Below, piece after piece: positions 6,754 through 16,003 of a stretch of DNA of 29,023 nt. A program made the translations under genes and the position numbers. This stretch comes from an uncultured Oscillospiraceae bacterium (GTDB lineage Bacteria; Bacillota; Clostridia; Oscillospirales; Oscillospiraceae). The stretch spans positions 1 to 29,023 of the forward strand of contig CAKTGM010000024.1 of NCBI GenBank assembly GCA_934561515.1, written 5' to 3'. Under the pieces are notes generated by a model that worked only from the letters and a program-made list of their open reading frames with translations, made no database searches and had not been told where the DNA came from. Position 1 is the first letter of the stretch, and every line of letters starts with the position of its first letter.

Positions 6754-8913
6754 ATGGATATCATTCAAACGCTTGCCCGGGAGCTTGGCGAGAGCGCGCA
6801 GCACGTGGAAAACGTTGTGCGCCTGCTGGACGAGGGCAATACCATTCCCTTCATCGCCCGCTACCGCAAGGAGCTGCACGGCGCGATGGACGACACCGCG
6901 CTGCGCACGCTCGAAGAACGGCTCCAGTACCTGCGCGGCCTTGAAGAGCGGCGCGAGGCGGTGAAAAAATCCATCGACGAGCAGGGCAAGCTCACAGCCG
7001 AGCTTGCCGCCGCCATCGACAATGCCAAAACGCTCGCCGAGGTCGAAGACCTCTACCGCCCCTACAAGCAAAAGCGCCACACCCGCGCGACGATTGCGCG
7101 GGAGAAGGGGCTTGAACCGCTTGCAGCGCTCCTTTTCGCGCAGGAGCGCGATTGTCCCCGTCCCGAGGATGCCGCGCGCGGCTTTATCGATGCGGAAAAG
7201 GGCGTGGAAACGATCGCCGACGCCTTGCAGGGCGCGAACGACATCGTCGCGGAGTGGATCAGCGACGATGCCGCCGTCCGCGGCGCGCTGCGCGAGATGC
7301 TGGAAAAGCGCGGGACGCTGCGCTCGCTCGCCGCGACGGAGGAGGACAGCGTCTACCGCCTGTACTACGATTTTGAGCAGCCGCTCTCCCGCTTGCAGGG
7401 CCACCAGATCCTCGCCATCAACCGCGGCGAAAAGGAGAAAATGCTCAGCGCGACTGTCCTGCTCGAGCGCGAGCTGGCGCTGCCGCTGCTGCGCCGCGCG
7501 GTGGTGAAGCCCGGCTCCGCCGCGATGGAGTTCGTCAAATCCGCCGCTGAGGACGCTTACGACCGCCTCATCTATCCCTCGCTCGAGCGCGAGATGCGCG
7601 CCCTTCTCACCGAGCGGGCCGACGAGGGGGCCATCGGCCAGTTTGCGCTGAACTTAAAGCCCCTTCTGATGCAGCCGCCGGTCAAGGGCAAGGTGACGAT
7701 GGGGCTCGACCCCGGCTACCGCATGGGCTGCAAGGTGGCGGTCGTGGACGGCACGGGCAAGGTGCTCGATACGGCGGTCGTCTATCCCACGCACGGGGAG
7801 AGGCAGAAAAACGAGGCCATCGCCGCGCTCTCCCGCCTCATCAAAAAGCACGGCGTGGAGCACATTGCCATCGGCAACGGCACGGCCGGGCGCGAGACGG
7901 AGCAGATGGCCGTCGAGCTCATCCGGCAGGTGAACGGCAGCGGCGCAAAGGTGAGCTATATGATCGTCTCCGAGGCGGGCGCGTCCGTGTACTCGGCGAG
8001 CAAGCTCGCCGCCGAGGAGTTCCCGCAGTACGATGTGAACCTCCGCTCGGCGGTGTCGATCGCGCGGCGCTTGCAGGACCCGCTCGCCGAGCTTGTGAAG
8101 ATTGACCCCAAGGCCATCGGCGTGGGGCAGTATCAGCACGATATGCCGCAAAAGCGGCTCGACGAAGCGCTCAGCGGCGTGGTGGAGGACTGCGTCAACG
8201 CAGTCGGCGTGGATATCAACACGGCCTCTGCGTCTCTTTTGCAGCGCGTTTCCGGCCTGAACGCTGCGACGGCGAAAAACGTCGTCGCCTACCGCGAGGA
8301 AAACGGCGCGTTCACCTCGCGCGCCCAGATCAAAAAGGTGCCGAAGCTCGGCCCCAAGGCATTCCAGCAGTGCGCGGGCTTCCTGCGCGTGCCGGAAAGC
8401 AAGAGCGTTCTTGATAACACAGCCGTCCACCCCGAGAGCTACGAGGCCGCCAAGGCGCTCCTTGTCCTCTCGGGTCATACGCTCGCGGACGTGAAGGAGG
8501 GGAAGCTCTCCGACCTTCCCGCGCGCATCAGGGACTATGGCGAGGAAAAGGCCGCCGCAGAGATCGGCGCGGGCCTTCCCACGCTGCGCGATATCGTGAG
8601 CGAGCTTTTGAAGCCCGGCCGCGACGTGCGCGACGAGCTGCCCAAGCCCATCCTGCGCACGGACGTGCTCGAGATGAAGGACTTAAAGCCCGGCATGGTG
8701 CTCACCGGCACGGTGCGCAACGTCATCGACTTCGGCGTGTTTGTGGATATCGGCGTGCATCAGGACGGCCTTGTGCACATCTCGCAGGTGGCGGACAAAT
8801 TCATCAGGCACCCCTCCGAGGTCGTCTCCGTGGGCGACGTTGTGAAGGTCGTGGTGCTCGAGGTGGACGAGAAGAAAAAACGCATCGGCCTCAGCATGAA
8901 GCAGGCCAAATAA
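6754..8913 (+). CDS. tex: Tex family RNA-binding transcription accessory protein (719 aa)
   Basis: Tex is a conserved cytoplasmic nucleic-acid-binding protein linked to transcription. Domains in order: the Tex N-terminal helical region with the signature NTIPFIARYRKELHG (about residues 30-44) and EDLYRPYKQKRHTRA; a YqgF/RuvC-like fold from about residue 314 (MGLDPGYRMGCKVAVVDG, then IAIGNGTAGRETE); tandem helix-hairpin-helix motifs from about 488 (DINTASASLLQRVSGL, KKVPKLGPKAFQQ); and a C-terminal S1 domain (about 645-715, GMVLTGTVRNVIDFGVFVD). Length and order are those of the family. The start is the ATG at 6754 with AAAGGAA upstream; the longer frame from a TTG at 6706 lacks a site. It is transcribed alone, between the nrnA terminator and the MFS promoter. 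Confidence 0.96.
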   Translation: MDIIQTLARELGESAQHVENVVRLLDEGNTIPFIARYRKELHGAMDDTALRTLEERLQYLRGLEERREAVKKSIDEQGKLTAELAAAIDNAKTLAEVEDLYRPYKQKRHTRATIAREKGLEPLAALLFAQERDCPRPEDAARGFIDAEKGVETIADALQGANDIVAEWISDDAAVRGALREMLEKRGTLRSLAATEEDSVYRLYYDFEQPLSRLQGHQILAINRGEKEKMLSATVLLERELALPLLRRAVVKPGSAAMEFVKSAAEDAYDRLIYPSLEREMRALLTERADEGAIGQFALNLKPLLMQPPVKGKVTMGLDPGYRMGCKVAVVDGTGKVLDTAVVYPTHGERQKNEAIAALSRLIKKHGVEHIAIGNGTAGRETEQMAVELIRQVNGSGAKVSYMIVSEAGASVYSASKLAAEEFPQYDVNLRSAVSIARRLQDPLAELVKIDPKAIGVGQYQHDMPQKRLDEALSGVVEDCVNAVGVDINTASASLLQRVSGLNAATAKNVVAYREENGAFTSRAQIKKVPKLGPKAFQQCAGFLRVPESKSVLDNTAVHPESYEAAKALLVLSGHTLADVKEGKLSDLPARIRDYGEEKAAAEIGAGLPTLRDIVSELLKPGRDVRDELPKPILRTDVLEMKDLKPGMVLTGTVRNVIDFGVFVDIGVHQDGLVHISQVADKFIRHPSEVVSVGDVVKVVVLEVDEKKKRIGLSMKQAK

Positions 8914-8950
8914 GCGCGCGGCGGCGCGGCAGGCGCTTCTGCTTGCTATT

Positions 8951-8979
8951 TTGGCATATTTGTGCTAACCTACTATGGT
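8951..8979 (+). promoter_or_regulatory. promoter of the MFS/GDPD/acyl-ligase unit
   Basis: TTGGCA (8951-8956) and TATGGT (8974-8979) are spaced 17 bp apart, 40 bp before the MFS start codon. A GC-rich repeat AAGCGC/GCGCTT (8912-8938) between the tex stop and this site may form a weak hairpin. Confidence 0.55.
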
Positions 8980-9018
8980 TGAGAAGAAATTCGACAGCGT
9001 TTGCAAGGAGGACTCTTC

Positions 9019-10356
9019 ATGAAGCTCGACAACAAGCGCACGGTGCTGGTGGGCCTTGCTTTCCTCTCCATCTGTGCGTTCTGGCAGATGTACGACAACA
9101 TCATTCCGCTCATCCTGACCAATACCTTCCACCTCAACGAGACGATCTCCGGCGCGATCATGGCGGCGGACAACGTGCTGGCGCTGTTTCTGCTGCCGTT
9201 CTTCGGCGCGCTGAGCGACCGCACGAGCACGCGCATCGGGCGCAGAATGCCCTTCATCCTCTGCGGCACGGCCTGCGCGGTGGTGCTGATGAACCTGCTG
9301 CCGGTGTTTGACAACGGTTACGCCGCGACCGGGGAAACGGGCAAGCTCGTGCTCTTCATCGTGACGCTGGGGCTGCTGCTCGTGGCGATGGGCACGTACC
9401 GCTCGCCCGCGGTGGCGCTGATGCCGGACGTGACGCCCAAGCCCCTGCGCTCTCGCGCAAACGCCATCATCAACCTCATGGGCGCGGTCGGCGGCATTCT
9501 GTATCTCATGACGGCCTCTGTCCTCTATCCCAGCAGCAAGACGGCGGGGCTTGCGCACGTGAACTACCGGCCGCTTTTCATCGTGGTGTCGGTGCTGATG
9601 GCCCTCTCCGTTGCCTTTCTCTACTTTACGACGAACGAGCCGAAGCTCGCCGCGGCGGAGAAGGAATACGAGGCCGCGCATCCCGAGCAGCAGCTCGCGG
9701 AGGAGGAGCCGGACGGCAGCGAGGAGCTGCCGAAGGAGGTCAAGCGCAGCCTTATGATGCTGCTCATCTCCATCGCGCTGTGGTTCATCGGCTACAACGG
9801 CGTGACGACGTGGTGGACGACCTATGTTGCGCGCGTGATGGGACAGGGCCTCGGCGGCGCGTCGACCTGCCTGCTCGTTGCAACGGGCGGCGCGATCCTC
9901 TCGTACATCCCGGTCGGGCAGCTTGCCTCGAAGATCGGCAGAAAGAAGACCATACAGGGCGGCGTGGTGCTGCTGGCGTCCTGCTTCCTCTCGGGCTATT
10001 TCCTCACGACGCACTATCAGCGCATCACGAGCGTGATGTTCGTCATTTTTGCGCTCGTCGGCCTTGCGTGGGCGGCCATCAACGTCAACTCCCTGCCGAT
10101 GGTCGTTGAAATGTGCAAGGGCAGCGACATCGGCAAGTTCACGGGCTACTACTACACCTTCTCGATGGCGGCGCAGGTCGTGACGCCGATCCTGGCAGGC
10201 ACGCTCTTAAAGCACATCAGCTACAGCGTGCTCTTCCCCTATGCGTCGTTTTTCGTGGCGTGCAGCTTTGTGACGATGTGCTTCGTGCGCCACGGCGACT
10301 GCAAGGTGGAGGCCAAGGCCGGCCTTGCGGCGTTTGAGGACATGGACGCAGACTAA
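9019..10356 (+). CDS. MFS transporter, sugar/cation-symporter-like (445 aa)
   Basis: This is an integral membrane transporter of the major facilitator superfamily with about 12 hydrophobic segments in two halves. They are separated by a charged central loop (about residues 214-242, KEYEAAHPEQQLAEEEPDGS). The loop between TM2 and TM3 carries the MFS signature as GALSDRTSTRIGRRMPFIL, and the second half repeats it as GQLASKIGRKK. The layout resembles the SLC45/GPH-type branch, but the substrate cannot be read from sequence. The start is the ATG at 9019, seven bases after AAGGAGG (9005-9011). It is first in a unit with a glycerophosphodiesterase 23 bp downstream, an acyltransferase-fold protein and an acyl-CoA ligase, so import of a lipid-derived or polyol substrate is a reasonable guess. 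Confidence 0.85.
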   Translation: MKLDNKRTVLVGLAFLSICAFWQMYDNIIPLILTNTFHLNETISGAIMAADNVLALFLLPFFGALSDRTSTRIGRRMPFILCGTACAVVLMNLLPVFDNGYAATGETGKLVLFIVTLGLLLVAMGTYRSPAVALMPDVTPKPLRSRANAIINLMGAVGGILYLMTASVLYPSSKTAGLAHVNYRPLFIVVSVLMALSVAFLYFTTNEPKLAAAEKEYEAAHPEQQLAEEEPDGSEELPKEVKRSLMMLLISIALWFIGYNGVTTWWTTYVARVMGQGLGGASTCLLVATGGAILSYIPVGQLASKIGRKKTIQGGVVLLASCFLSGYFLTTHYQRITSVMFVIFALVGLAWAAINVNSLPMVVEMCKGSDIGKFTGYYYTFSMAAQVVTPILAGTLLKHISYSVLFPYASFFVACSFVTMCFVRHGDCKVEAKAGLAAFEDMDAD

Positions 10357-10379
10357 TCTAATACAAGAAGTGATATCAA

Positions 10380-11204
10380 GTGAAAATCTTACTCATTGTT
10401 GTCGGAATTTGCCTGATTCTGGCGCTCGTGTGGGCGGTTTTGCTGCGCGCGCGCCGCGGGCGGGACAGCATGGCCGCGCTGCGGAAGTTCCGCTACGCGC
10501 ACCGGGGGCTCTACGATAAGGCCGCGGGCATTCCGGAAAATTCGCTGGAGGCCTTCTCGCGCGCCGTCGTGCACGGCTTCGGCGCGGAGCTTGATGTGCA
10601 CCTGCTGCGCGACGGGACGCTCGCCGTCTTCCACGACAGCGACATCAGGCGCATGACCGGGCGCGAGGGCTATCTTGAGGACCTCGGCGCGGATGAGCTC
10701 AAGGACTATCCGCTGGACGGAACGGCGGCGGTCATCCCGCAGTTTTGCGATGTGCTCTCCCTCTTTGAAGGCACGGGTCTCCCGCTCATCGTTGAGATCA
10801 AGACCTTCCGCAACAACTTTGCCGAGCTGACCGCGCGCACGATGGCGGAGCTAGACAAGTTCCACGTTGACTACTGCGTGGAGTCGTTTGACCCGCGCAG
10901 CGTGGCATGGCTGCGGAAAAACCGCCCCGAGGTCATCCGCGGGCAGCTGAGCTGCAACTTTTTGAAGGATCGCGGCAAGCTGAGCCTTGCGATGGCGTTT
11001 GCCACGACGAACCTGCTGGGCAACATCAGCGCGCAGCCGGATTTTGTCGCCTACAAATACGAGGACAAGAAGCAATGGGCGCCGCGCCTGTGCCGCAGGC
11101 TCTACGGCGCGCAGGGCGTGTACTGGACCATCCGCACGAGAGAGGATCTGGAGATCGCCGAGCGCGAGGGCGCGATCGCCATTTTCGAGCGCTTCATCCC
11201 CTGA
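10380..11204 (+). CDS. membrane-anchored glycerophosphodiester phosphodiesterase (274 aa)
   Basis: GDPD-family enzymes hydrolyse glycerophosphodiesters to sn-glycerol-3-phosphate and an alcohol. One N-terminal membrane helix (about residues 3-22) anchors the protein. The TIM-barrel motifs are present: H41-R-G, PENSLEAF, the metal-binding GAELDVHLLRDG, the FHD catalytic segment and IVEIKTF. A later ESFDPRSVAWLR segment and a C-terminal YWTIRT strand fit the family. The start is the GTG at 10380, preceded by GAAGTGAT at 10367-10374; the previous gene ends only 23 bp upstream. Whether the domain faces in or out is not certain: the two Arg-rich stretches after the helix suggest the cytoplasm by the positive-inside rule. 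It probably shares a transcript with its neighbours. Confidence 0.92.
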   Translation: MKILLIVVGICLILALVWAVLLRARRGRDSMAALRKFRYAHRGLYDKAAGIPENSLEAFSRAVVHGFGAELDVHLLRDGTLAVFHDSDIRRMTGREGYLEDLGADELKDYPLDGTAAVIPQFCDVLSLFEGTGLPLIVEIKTFRNNFAELTARTMAELDKFHVDYCVESFDPRSVAWLRKNRPEVIRGQLSCNFLKDRGKLSLAMAFATTNLLGNISAQPDFVAYKYEDKKQWAPRLCRRLYGAQGVYWTIRTREDLEIAEREGAIAIFERFIP

Positions 11205-11268
11205 GCATTTCGCACTTTGGAAGAGTGGACGAAAGAGGAAAATCCAAAGAAAAAGAAAGAAGGGTTTT

Positions 11269-12147
11269 ATGGCAGAACAGAAAAGGCGCTGGGGCGACCG
11301 GCGCGACGCGACGCTGCTGCGGGATACGGATGCGCTGCACTTCATCATGGGCATCATCTATCCCAACCGCGCGGACAACGAGGCGTACATCGCCGAGCGC
11401 GTGAACCTTGAGCCGATCAAGGCCTACATCGCGGAGAAGAACTACGAGGGCATCCCCTTCAAGTACACATTTTTCCACGTCATCCTGACCGCGCTCGCCA
11501 AGACGGTCGTGCTGCGGCCGAAGCTCAACCGCTTCTACGCAAACGAGAACTACTACCAGCGCAACAAGGTGACGGCGGGCTTTGTCATCAAAAAGGAATT
11601 TGCCGACGGCAGCGAAGAGGCGATGGCCCTGCTGGAAGTGAAAAACGACAGCACCATCGACACCATCCATGAAGAGATCCATCAGGAGGTCGCGGCCTGC
11701 CGCGAGCAGAAGAAGGTCAACACCACCGACAACAGCATGAATGTGCTCAACAGCCTGCCGCGCTTTTTGTCCAAGGCGGCGGTGCGCTTCATCCGCTGGC
11801 TCGACAAGCACGGCTGGTGCCCCGATTTCCTGATCGGCAAGGACCCGAACTACAGCTCGGTCTTCATCTCGAACCTCGGCTCCATCCATCTCAAGAGCGG
11901 CTACCATCACCTGACGAACTGGGGCACGAGCTCGCTCTTTTGCGTCATCGGCGAGAAAAAGTGGACGCCGCTGTACGACGAGCACGGCCTTGTCGAAATG
12001 CGGGAGACGGTCGATCTCGGCCTCACCGTGGACGAGCGCATCGCCGACGGCTACTATTACGCCAAGAGCGTGCGCCTTTTTAAGTATCTGCTGGAGCATC
12101 CCGCCCTTTTGGAGCGGCCAATGTCGGAGGAGGTAGACTATGAGTGA
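11269..12147 (+). CDS. CAT/E2-acyltransferase-fold protein without lipoyl domain (292 aa)
   Basis: The protein resembles the catalytic domain of 2-oxoacid dehydrogenase E2 subunits and chloramphenicol acetyltransferase. It has TFFHVILTALAKTV, LNRFYANENYY, SVFISNLGSI and a C-terminal TVDERIADG followed by a helix ending LLEHPALLERP. It lacks the lipoyl and E1/E3-binding domains of true E2 proteins. In the diagnostic HxxxDG motif the His is Glu (E256-R-I-A-D260-G261), so classical acyl transfer using that His is unlikely unless another residue (for example the HH at GYHHLTNW) substitutes. The start is the ATG at 11269 after a GAAAGAAGGG site. Its last 8 bases overlap the start of the acyl-CoA ligase, pointing to coupled translation and probable joint function, perhaps acyl handover. 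Specific activity unknown. Confidence 0.75.
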   Translation: MAEQKRRWGDRRDATLLRDTDALHFIMGIIYPNRADNEAYIAERVNLEPIKAYIAEKNYEGIPFKYTFFHVILTALAKTVVLRPKLNRFYANENYYQRNKVTAGFVIKKEFADGSEEAMALLEVKNDSTIDTIHEEIHQEVAACREQKKVNTTDNSMNVLNSLPRFLSKAAVRFIRWLDKHGWCPDFLIGKDPNYSSVFISNLGSIHLKSGYHHLTNWGTSSLFCVIGEKKWTPLYDEHGLVEMRETVDLGLTVDERIADGYYYAKSVRLFKYLLEHPALLERPMSEEVDYE

Positions 12148-13867
12148 TACGATCGTAAAGACCCCCTGGAAGGACTATATGGGCGAGGTGCCGATGCACC
12201 TTGATTACTTCAACGGCTCGATGTTCGAGGCTGTGGAGCAGATCGCCAGGAAATATCCGGGCAGCATTGCCTTCACCTTTATGGGCAAGTCCACGACCTA
12301 CCGCCAGATGATCCGCGAGATCGAGCAGTGCGCCAAGGCGCTCAAGACCATCGGCGTGCGCGAGGGCGACAAGGTGACCATCGCCATGCCGAACTGCCCG
12401 CAGGCCATCTATATGTTCTACGCTGTCAACCTTGTCGGCGGCATTGCGAACATGATCCATCCGCTCTCGGCGGAGAAGGAGATCGAGTTCTACCTCAACG
12501 CCTCGGAAAGCGTGGCGGCGGTGACGCTCGATCAGTTCTACAACAAGTTTGAAAAGGTGCGCGAGCGCACGAAGGTCGTCAACATGATCATCGCAAGCGT
12601 GCGCGACGCGCTGTCCCCCACGATCAAGGCGGGCTATATGCTCACCGAGGGGCGCAAGATCGAGAAGATCCCCGAGGATGCGCCGGTCATCATGTGGAAG
12701 GACTTCATGAAGCTCTCCCGCTCCTGCTACTATAAGACCTATAAGGTCAAGCGCGAGGGCGCGGACCCCGCCGTCATCCTCTATTCCGGCGGCACGACCG
12801 GCACGACGAAGGGCATTGTGCTGACGAACAAGAATTTCAACGCCCTCGGCCAGCAGGTCATCGCGGCGAACCCGATGTTCCGCCCCGGCGACAGGATGCT
12901 TGCGGCGATGCCGCTCTTCCACGGCTTCGGCCTCGGCGTGTGCGTGCACACGATGCTTTCTCAGGGCGGGCGCTGCATCCTGATCCCGCGCTTTACTGCC
13001 AAGAGCTATGCAAAGCAGATCGTGAAGTACAAGTGCAACTTCATCGCCGGTGTGCCGACGCTCTACGAGGCGCTGCTGAGACTTCCCAGCATGGACGGGG
13101 CGAACCTCAGCTCGCTCAAGGGCGTGTTCTCCGGCGGCGACAGTTTGTCGATCGAGCTGAAGAAGAAGTTCGACAAATTCCTCTACGACCACAAGGCCTC
13201 CATTCAGGTGCGCGAGGGCTACGGCACGACCGAAACGGTCACGGCCTGCTGTCTGACGCCGCCGCATATGTTCAAGGAGGGCTCGATCGGCCTTCCCTTC
13301 CCGGATACCTACATCAAGATCGTCGAGCCGGACACCGATAAGGAAGTGCCCTACGGCGAGGAGGGCGAGATCCTGCTCGCGGGCCCGACCGTGATGAAGG
13401 AGTACATGAACAACCCCGGGGAGACGGCGCAGACGCTGCGTACGCACGCCGACGGACTCACGTGGGTCTACACGGGCGATCTCGGCGTGATGGACGAGCA
13501 GGGCTTCATCTACTTCCGCGGCCGCGCCAAGCGCATGATCATCTCCTCGGGCTACAACGTCTATCCGGGGCAGATCGAGAACATCCTCGACGCGCACGAA
13601 TTTGTGCAGATGAGCTGCGTCATCGGCGTGCCCGACCCCTACAAGATGCAGAAGGTCAAGGCCTTCGTCAAGCTCGCCGCCGGTGTGCCCGCAACTGCGG
13701 ACACCAAGGAGACGCTGCTTGCCTACTGCCGCAAGAATGTGGCAAAATATGCCATGCCCTACGACATCGAGTTCAAGGCGGATATGCCGAAGACCTTGGT
13801 CGGCAAGGTGGCCTACCGTGAGCTGGAGGAAGAAGAGCTCGCTAAGATCAAGGCGCAGGAAGAATAA
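12140..13867 (+). CDS. AMP-dependent acyl-CoA synthetase/ligase (575 aa)
   Basis: This is an ANL-superfamily adenylating enzyme that activates a carboxylate to acyl-AMP and then normally to acyl-CoA. Motifs in order: P-loop YSGGTTGTTKG (from about residue 215), GYGTTE (about 360), YTGD (444-447), GRAKRMIISSGYNVYP hinge region, and the C-terminal catalytic Lys in KTLVGKVAYREL (K556). Length and motif set fit medium/long-chain acyl-CoA ligases; the acyl chain is not readable. The start is the ATG at 12140 with GGAGG at 12127-12131, inside the last codons of the CAT-fold gene (8-base overlap). It is the last gene of the unit, ended by the terminator at 13888. Its close link with a GDPD enzyme suggests lipid or fatty-acid salvage. 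Confidence 0.92.
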   Translation: MSDTIVKTPWKDYMGEVPMHLDYFNGSMFEAVEQIARKYPGSIAFTFMGKSTTYRQMIREIEQCAKALKTIGVREGDKVTIAMPNCPQAIYMFYAVNLVGGIANMIHPLSAEKEIEFYLNASESVAAVTLDQFYNKFEKVRERTKVVNMIIASVRDALSPTIKAGYMLTEGRKIEKIPEDAPVIMWKDFMKLSRSCYYKTYKVKREGADPAVILYSGGTTGTTKGIVLTNKNFNALGQQVIAANPMFRPGDRMLAAMPLFHGFGLGVCVHTMLSQGGRCILIPRFTAKSYAKQIVKYKCNFIAGVPTLYEALLRLPSMDGANLSSLKGVFSGGDSLSIELKKKFDKFLYDHKASIQVREGYGTTETVTACCLTPPHMFKEGSIGLPFPDTYIKIVEPDTDKEVPYGEEGEILLAGPTVMKEYMNNPGETAQTLRTHADGLTWVYTGDLGVMDEQGFIYFRGRAKRMIISSGYNVYPGQIENILDAHEFVQMSCVIGVPDPYKMQKVKAFVKLAAGVPATADTKETLLAYCRKNVAKYAMPYDIEFKADMPKTLVGKVAYRELEEEELAKIKAQEE

Positions 13868-13887
13868 GAAGCTTCCCTTGAAACGAT

Positions 13888-13920
13888 AAAAAAGTCAAGC
13901 CGAAAGGCTTGACTTTTTTT
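13888..13920. terminator. bidirectional terminator between the acyl-ligase gene and recG
   Basis: A 14-bp perfect stem, AAAAAAGTCAAGCC (13888-13901) with GGCTTGACTTTTTT (13906-13919), closes a GAAA loop. The A and T runs give a T-tract on both strands, so it serves both converging transcripts. recG stops at 13922. Confidence 0.92.
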
Positions 13921-13921
13921 G

Positions 13922-15970
13922 TCAGTTCATGGCGCCTGCGTTGAGCGAGAAGAGAAGAGCGATGCGCGCTTTGAGCAGCGGATGCGCTGCGAGCGCCGCG
14001 TCGGCGGCGAGAAGCTGCCCGGCGGCGGACTGCGTTTCGTGCAGGAGCGACAGGTCGCAGGAGAGATCGGCGACGCGAAGGGAGGGCAGTCCGTGCTGGC
14101 GCGAGCCGAAAAAGTCGCCCGGGCCGCGGAGCCTGAGGTCTTCCTCCGCGATGGCGAAGCCGTCGTTCGTGGAGGACATGATCCGAAGGCGCGCCTTGTT
14201 TTCTTCTCCCTTGTTGTCGGAAACGAGGACGCAGTAGGACTTGTGCTGTCCGCGTCCGACGCGGCCGCGCAGCTGGTGGAGCTGGGAGAGGCCGAAGCAC
14301 TCGGCATTTTCGATGAGCATGAGCGCGGCATTCGGCACATCGACGCCGACCTCGATGACGGTGGTGGAAACGAGCACATCGATCTCATGCGCGGCAAAGG
14401 CACGCATGACGGCGTCCTTCTCCTTCGGCTTCATCTTGCCGTGGATGGGGGCGACGCGAAGATCGGGGAAAACCTCCGCTTGCAGGTGCGCTGCGTAGGC
14501 GGTGACGGCCTTGCGCTCGTCGGGCAGCTCGTCGTTTTCCGCGACCATGGGGCAGACGATGTAGGCCTGCCGCCCCTCCTGCACGAGCTTTCGCAAAAAG
14601 GCGTAGATGCGCGCGTGATAGCTCGAGGGAACGGCGAAGGTGTCGATCTTCTGCCGCCCGGGGGGAAGCTCGTCGAGAACGGACACGTCGAGATCGCCAT
14701 AGATCATCAGCGCGAGCGTGCGCGGGATGGGCGTTGCCGACATGACGAGAAGATGCGGGTTTTCTCCCTTGGCGGAGAGCGCGGCGCGCTGGTCCACGCC
14801 GAAGCGGTGCTGCTCGTCGGTGACGACGAGGCCGAGGTTCTGATACTGCACGTCGGGCGAGAGCAGGGCGTGCGTGCCGATGACGAGGGAAAGCTCGCCC
14901 GAGCGGAGTGCTTCATTCAGGGCGCGGCGCTCCTTGGCCTTGGTCGAGGCGGTGAGCAGCGCGCAGGAGATGCCGAGGGGCGTAAACAGCGGCGCGAGCG
15001 AACGGTAGTGCTGCTCGGCAAGGATCTCGGTCGGCGCCATGAATGCGCACTGAAGGCCGTTTTTCGCGGCCATGTAAATGGCGGCGGCGGCGACCATCGT
15101 CTTGCCCGAGCCAACGTCGCCCTGACAGAGGCGGTTCATCGCCCGCCCGAGCGAAAGGTCGCGCGCGATCTCATCGACGGCGCGGCGCTGCGCAGCGGTG
15201 AGGGAGAAGGGGAGAGCTGCCAGAAAGGGCGAAGGATCGGTGTCCGGGCAGCGCTTTCCCGCGACAAAGGCGCGGCGTGCGCGCAGCAATTTAAGCCCCA
15301 GCGCAAGCAGGAACAGCTCTTCGAAGGCAAGGCGGCGGCGCGCGGCGGCGAGGGCTTCGTCACCCGTGGGGAAATGAATGTTCTCGTAAGCATAGCGGGC
15401 GTGGCAGAGCTGATGGGCAAGGCGCACGTCCTCGGGCAGAATGTCGCTCAGCTCGTCCGCGCAGGCGGCAAGCCCCTGCTCGACGGCCTTATAGAGCATC
15501 GACTGGCTGACGCCCGCCGTGAGCGGGTAGATGGGCATGATGCGGCCCGTGATGCGGCGCTCGCCCTCGCGCTCGAAGAGGGGGTTGGTCATCTGCAAGC
15601 GGCGGGGCGTGCCCTCGGCGCGGCCGTAGAACACGTAGACCTCGCCGGTGCGGAATGTATTTTTGAGGTAGGATTGGTTGAAATAGGTCAGCTCCAGCGC
15701 GCCGCTTTCGTCAACGACGCGGAGCTTGACGAGGTCAAGCCCCTTGCGGATGCGCGAGAGCTTGGCTTCCCCCGCAACAACGGCGCACACGCAGCTCATC
15801 TCGCCGGGGATGAGGTCGGCGATTTTTTTGCAGGCGCGGCGATCCTCGTAGGCGCGGGGAAAGTAGGAAAGGAGGGAGCGCAGGTCGGTGATGCCGAGCC
15901 TGGCAAGCGCCTTCGCGCGCGCCTCGCCCACGCCCTTGATATAGCGGATATCGGTGCCGAGCGCTGCCAT
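13922..15970 (-). CDS. recG: ATP-dependent DNA helicase RecG (682 aa)
   Basis: RecG remodels stalled replication forks and branched DNA. The N-terminal part begins with a helix-hairpin-helix-like ALGTDIRYIKGVGEARAKAL, followed by the OB-fold wedge domain (about 50-150). Helicase domain 1 has Walker A GDVGSGKT (about residues 283-290) and the DEQH box in TDEQHRFGV (about 380). Helicase domain 2 has STTVIEVGVDVPNA and QLRGRVGRG (about 565-575). A TRG-like C-terminus follows. Length is normal. The start is the ATG at 15968-15970, preceded on the minus strand by AAAGGAGGGAAG. An upstream in-frame ATG (16048) would lie before the promoter and is rejected. It is transcribed alone from the promoter at 16004-16032. 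Confidence 0.97.
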   Translation of the reverse strand: MAALGTDIRYIKGVGEARAKALARLGITDLRSLLSYFPRAYEDRRACKKIADLIPGEMSCVCAVVAGEAKLSRIRKGLDLVKLRVVDESGALELTYFNQSYLKNTFRTGEVYVFYGRAEGTPRRLQMTNPLFEREGERRITGRIMPIYPLTAGVSQSMLYKAVEQGLAACADELSDILPEDVRLAHQLCHARYAYENIHFPTGDEALAAARRRLAFEELFLLALGLKLLRARRAFVAGKRCPDTDPSPFLAALPFSLTAAQRRAVDEIARDLSLGRAMNRLCQGDVGSGKTMVAAAAIYMAAKNGLQCAFMAPTEILAEQHYRSLAPLFTPLGISCALLTASTKAKERRALNEALRSGELSLVIGTHALLSPDVQYQNLGLVVTDEQHRFGVDQRAALSAKGENPHLLVMSATPIPRTLALMIYGDLDVSVLDELPPGRQKIDTFAVPSSYHARIYAFLRKLVQEGRQAYIVCPMVAENDELPDERKAVTAYAAHLQAEVFPDLRVAPIHGKMKPKEKDAVMRAFAAHEIDVLVSTTVIEVGVDVPNAALMLIENAECFGLSQLHQLRGRVGRGQHKSYCVLVSDNKGEENKARLRIMSSTNDGFAIAEEDLRLRGPGDFFGSRQHGLPSLRVADLSCDLSLLHETQSAAGQLLAADAALAAHPLLKARIALLFSLNAGAMN

Positions 15971-16003
15971 GGGACTTCCCTCCTTTGCGGTGTTATAGGT
16001 GTT

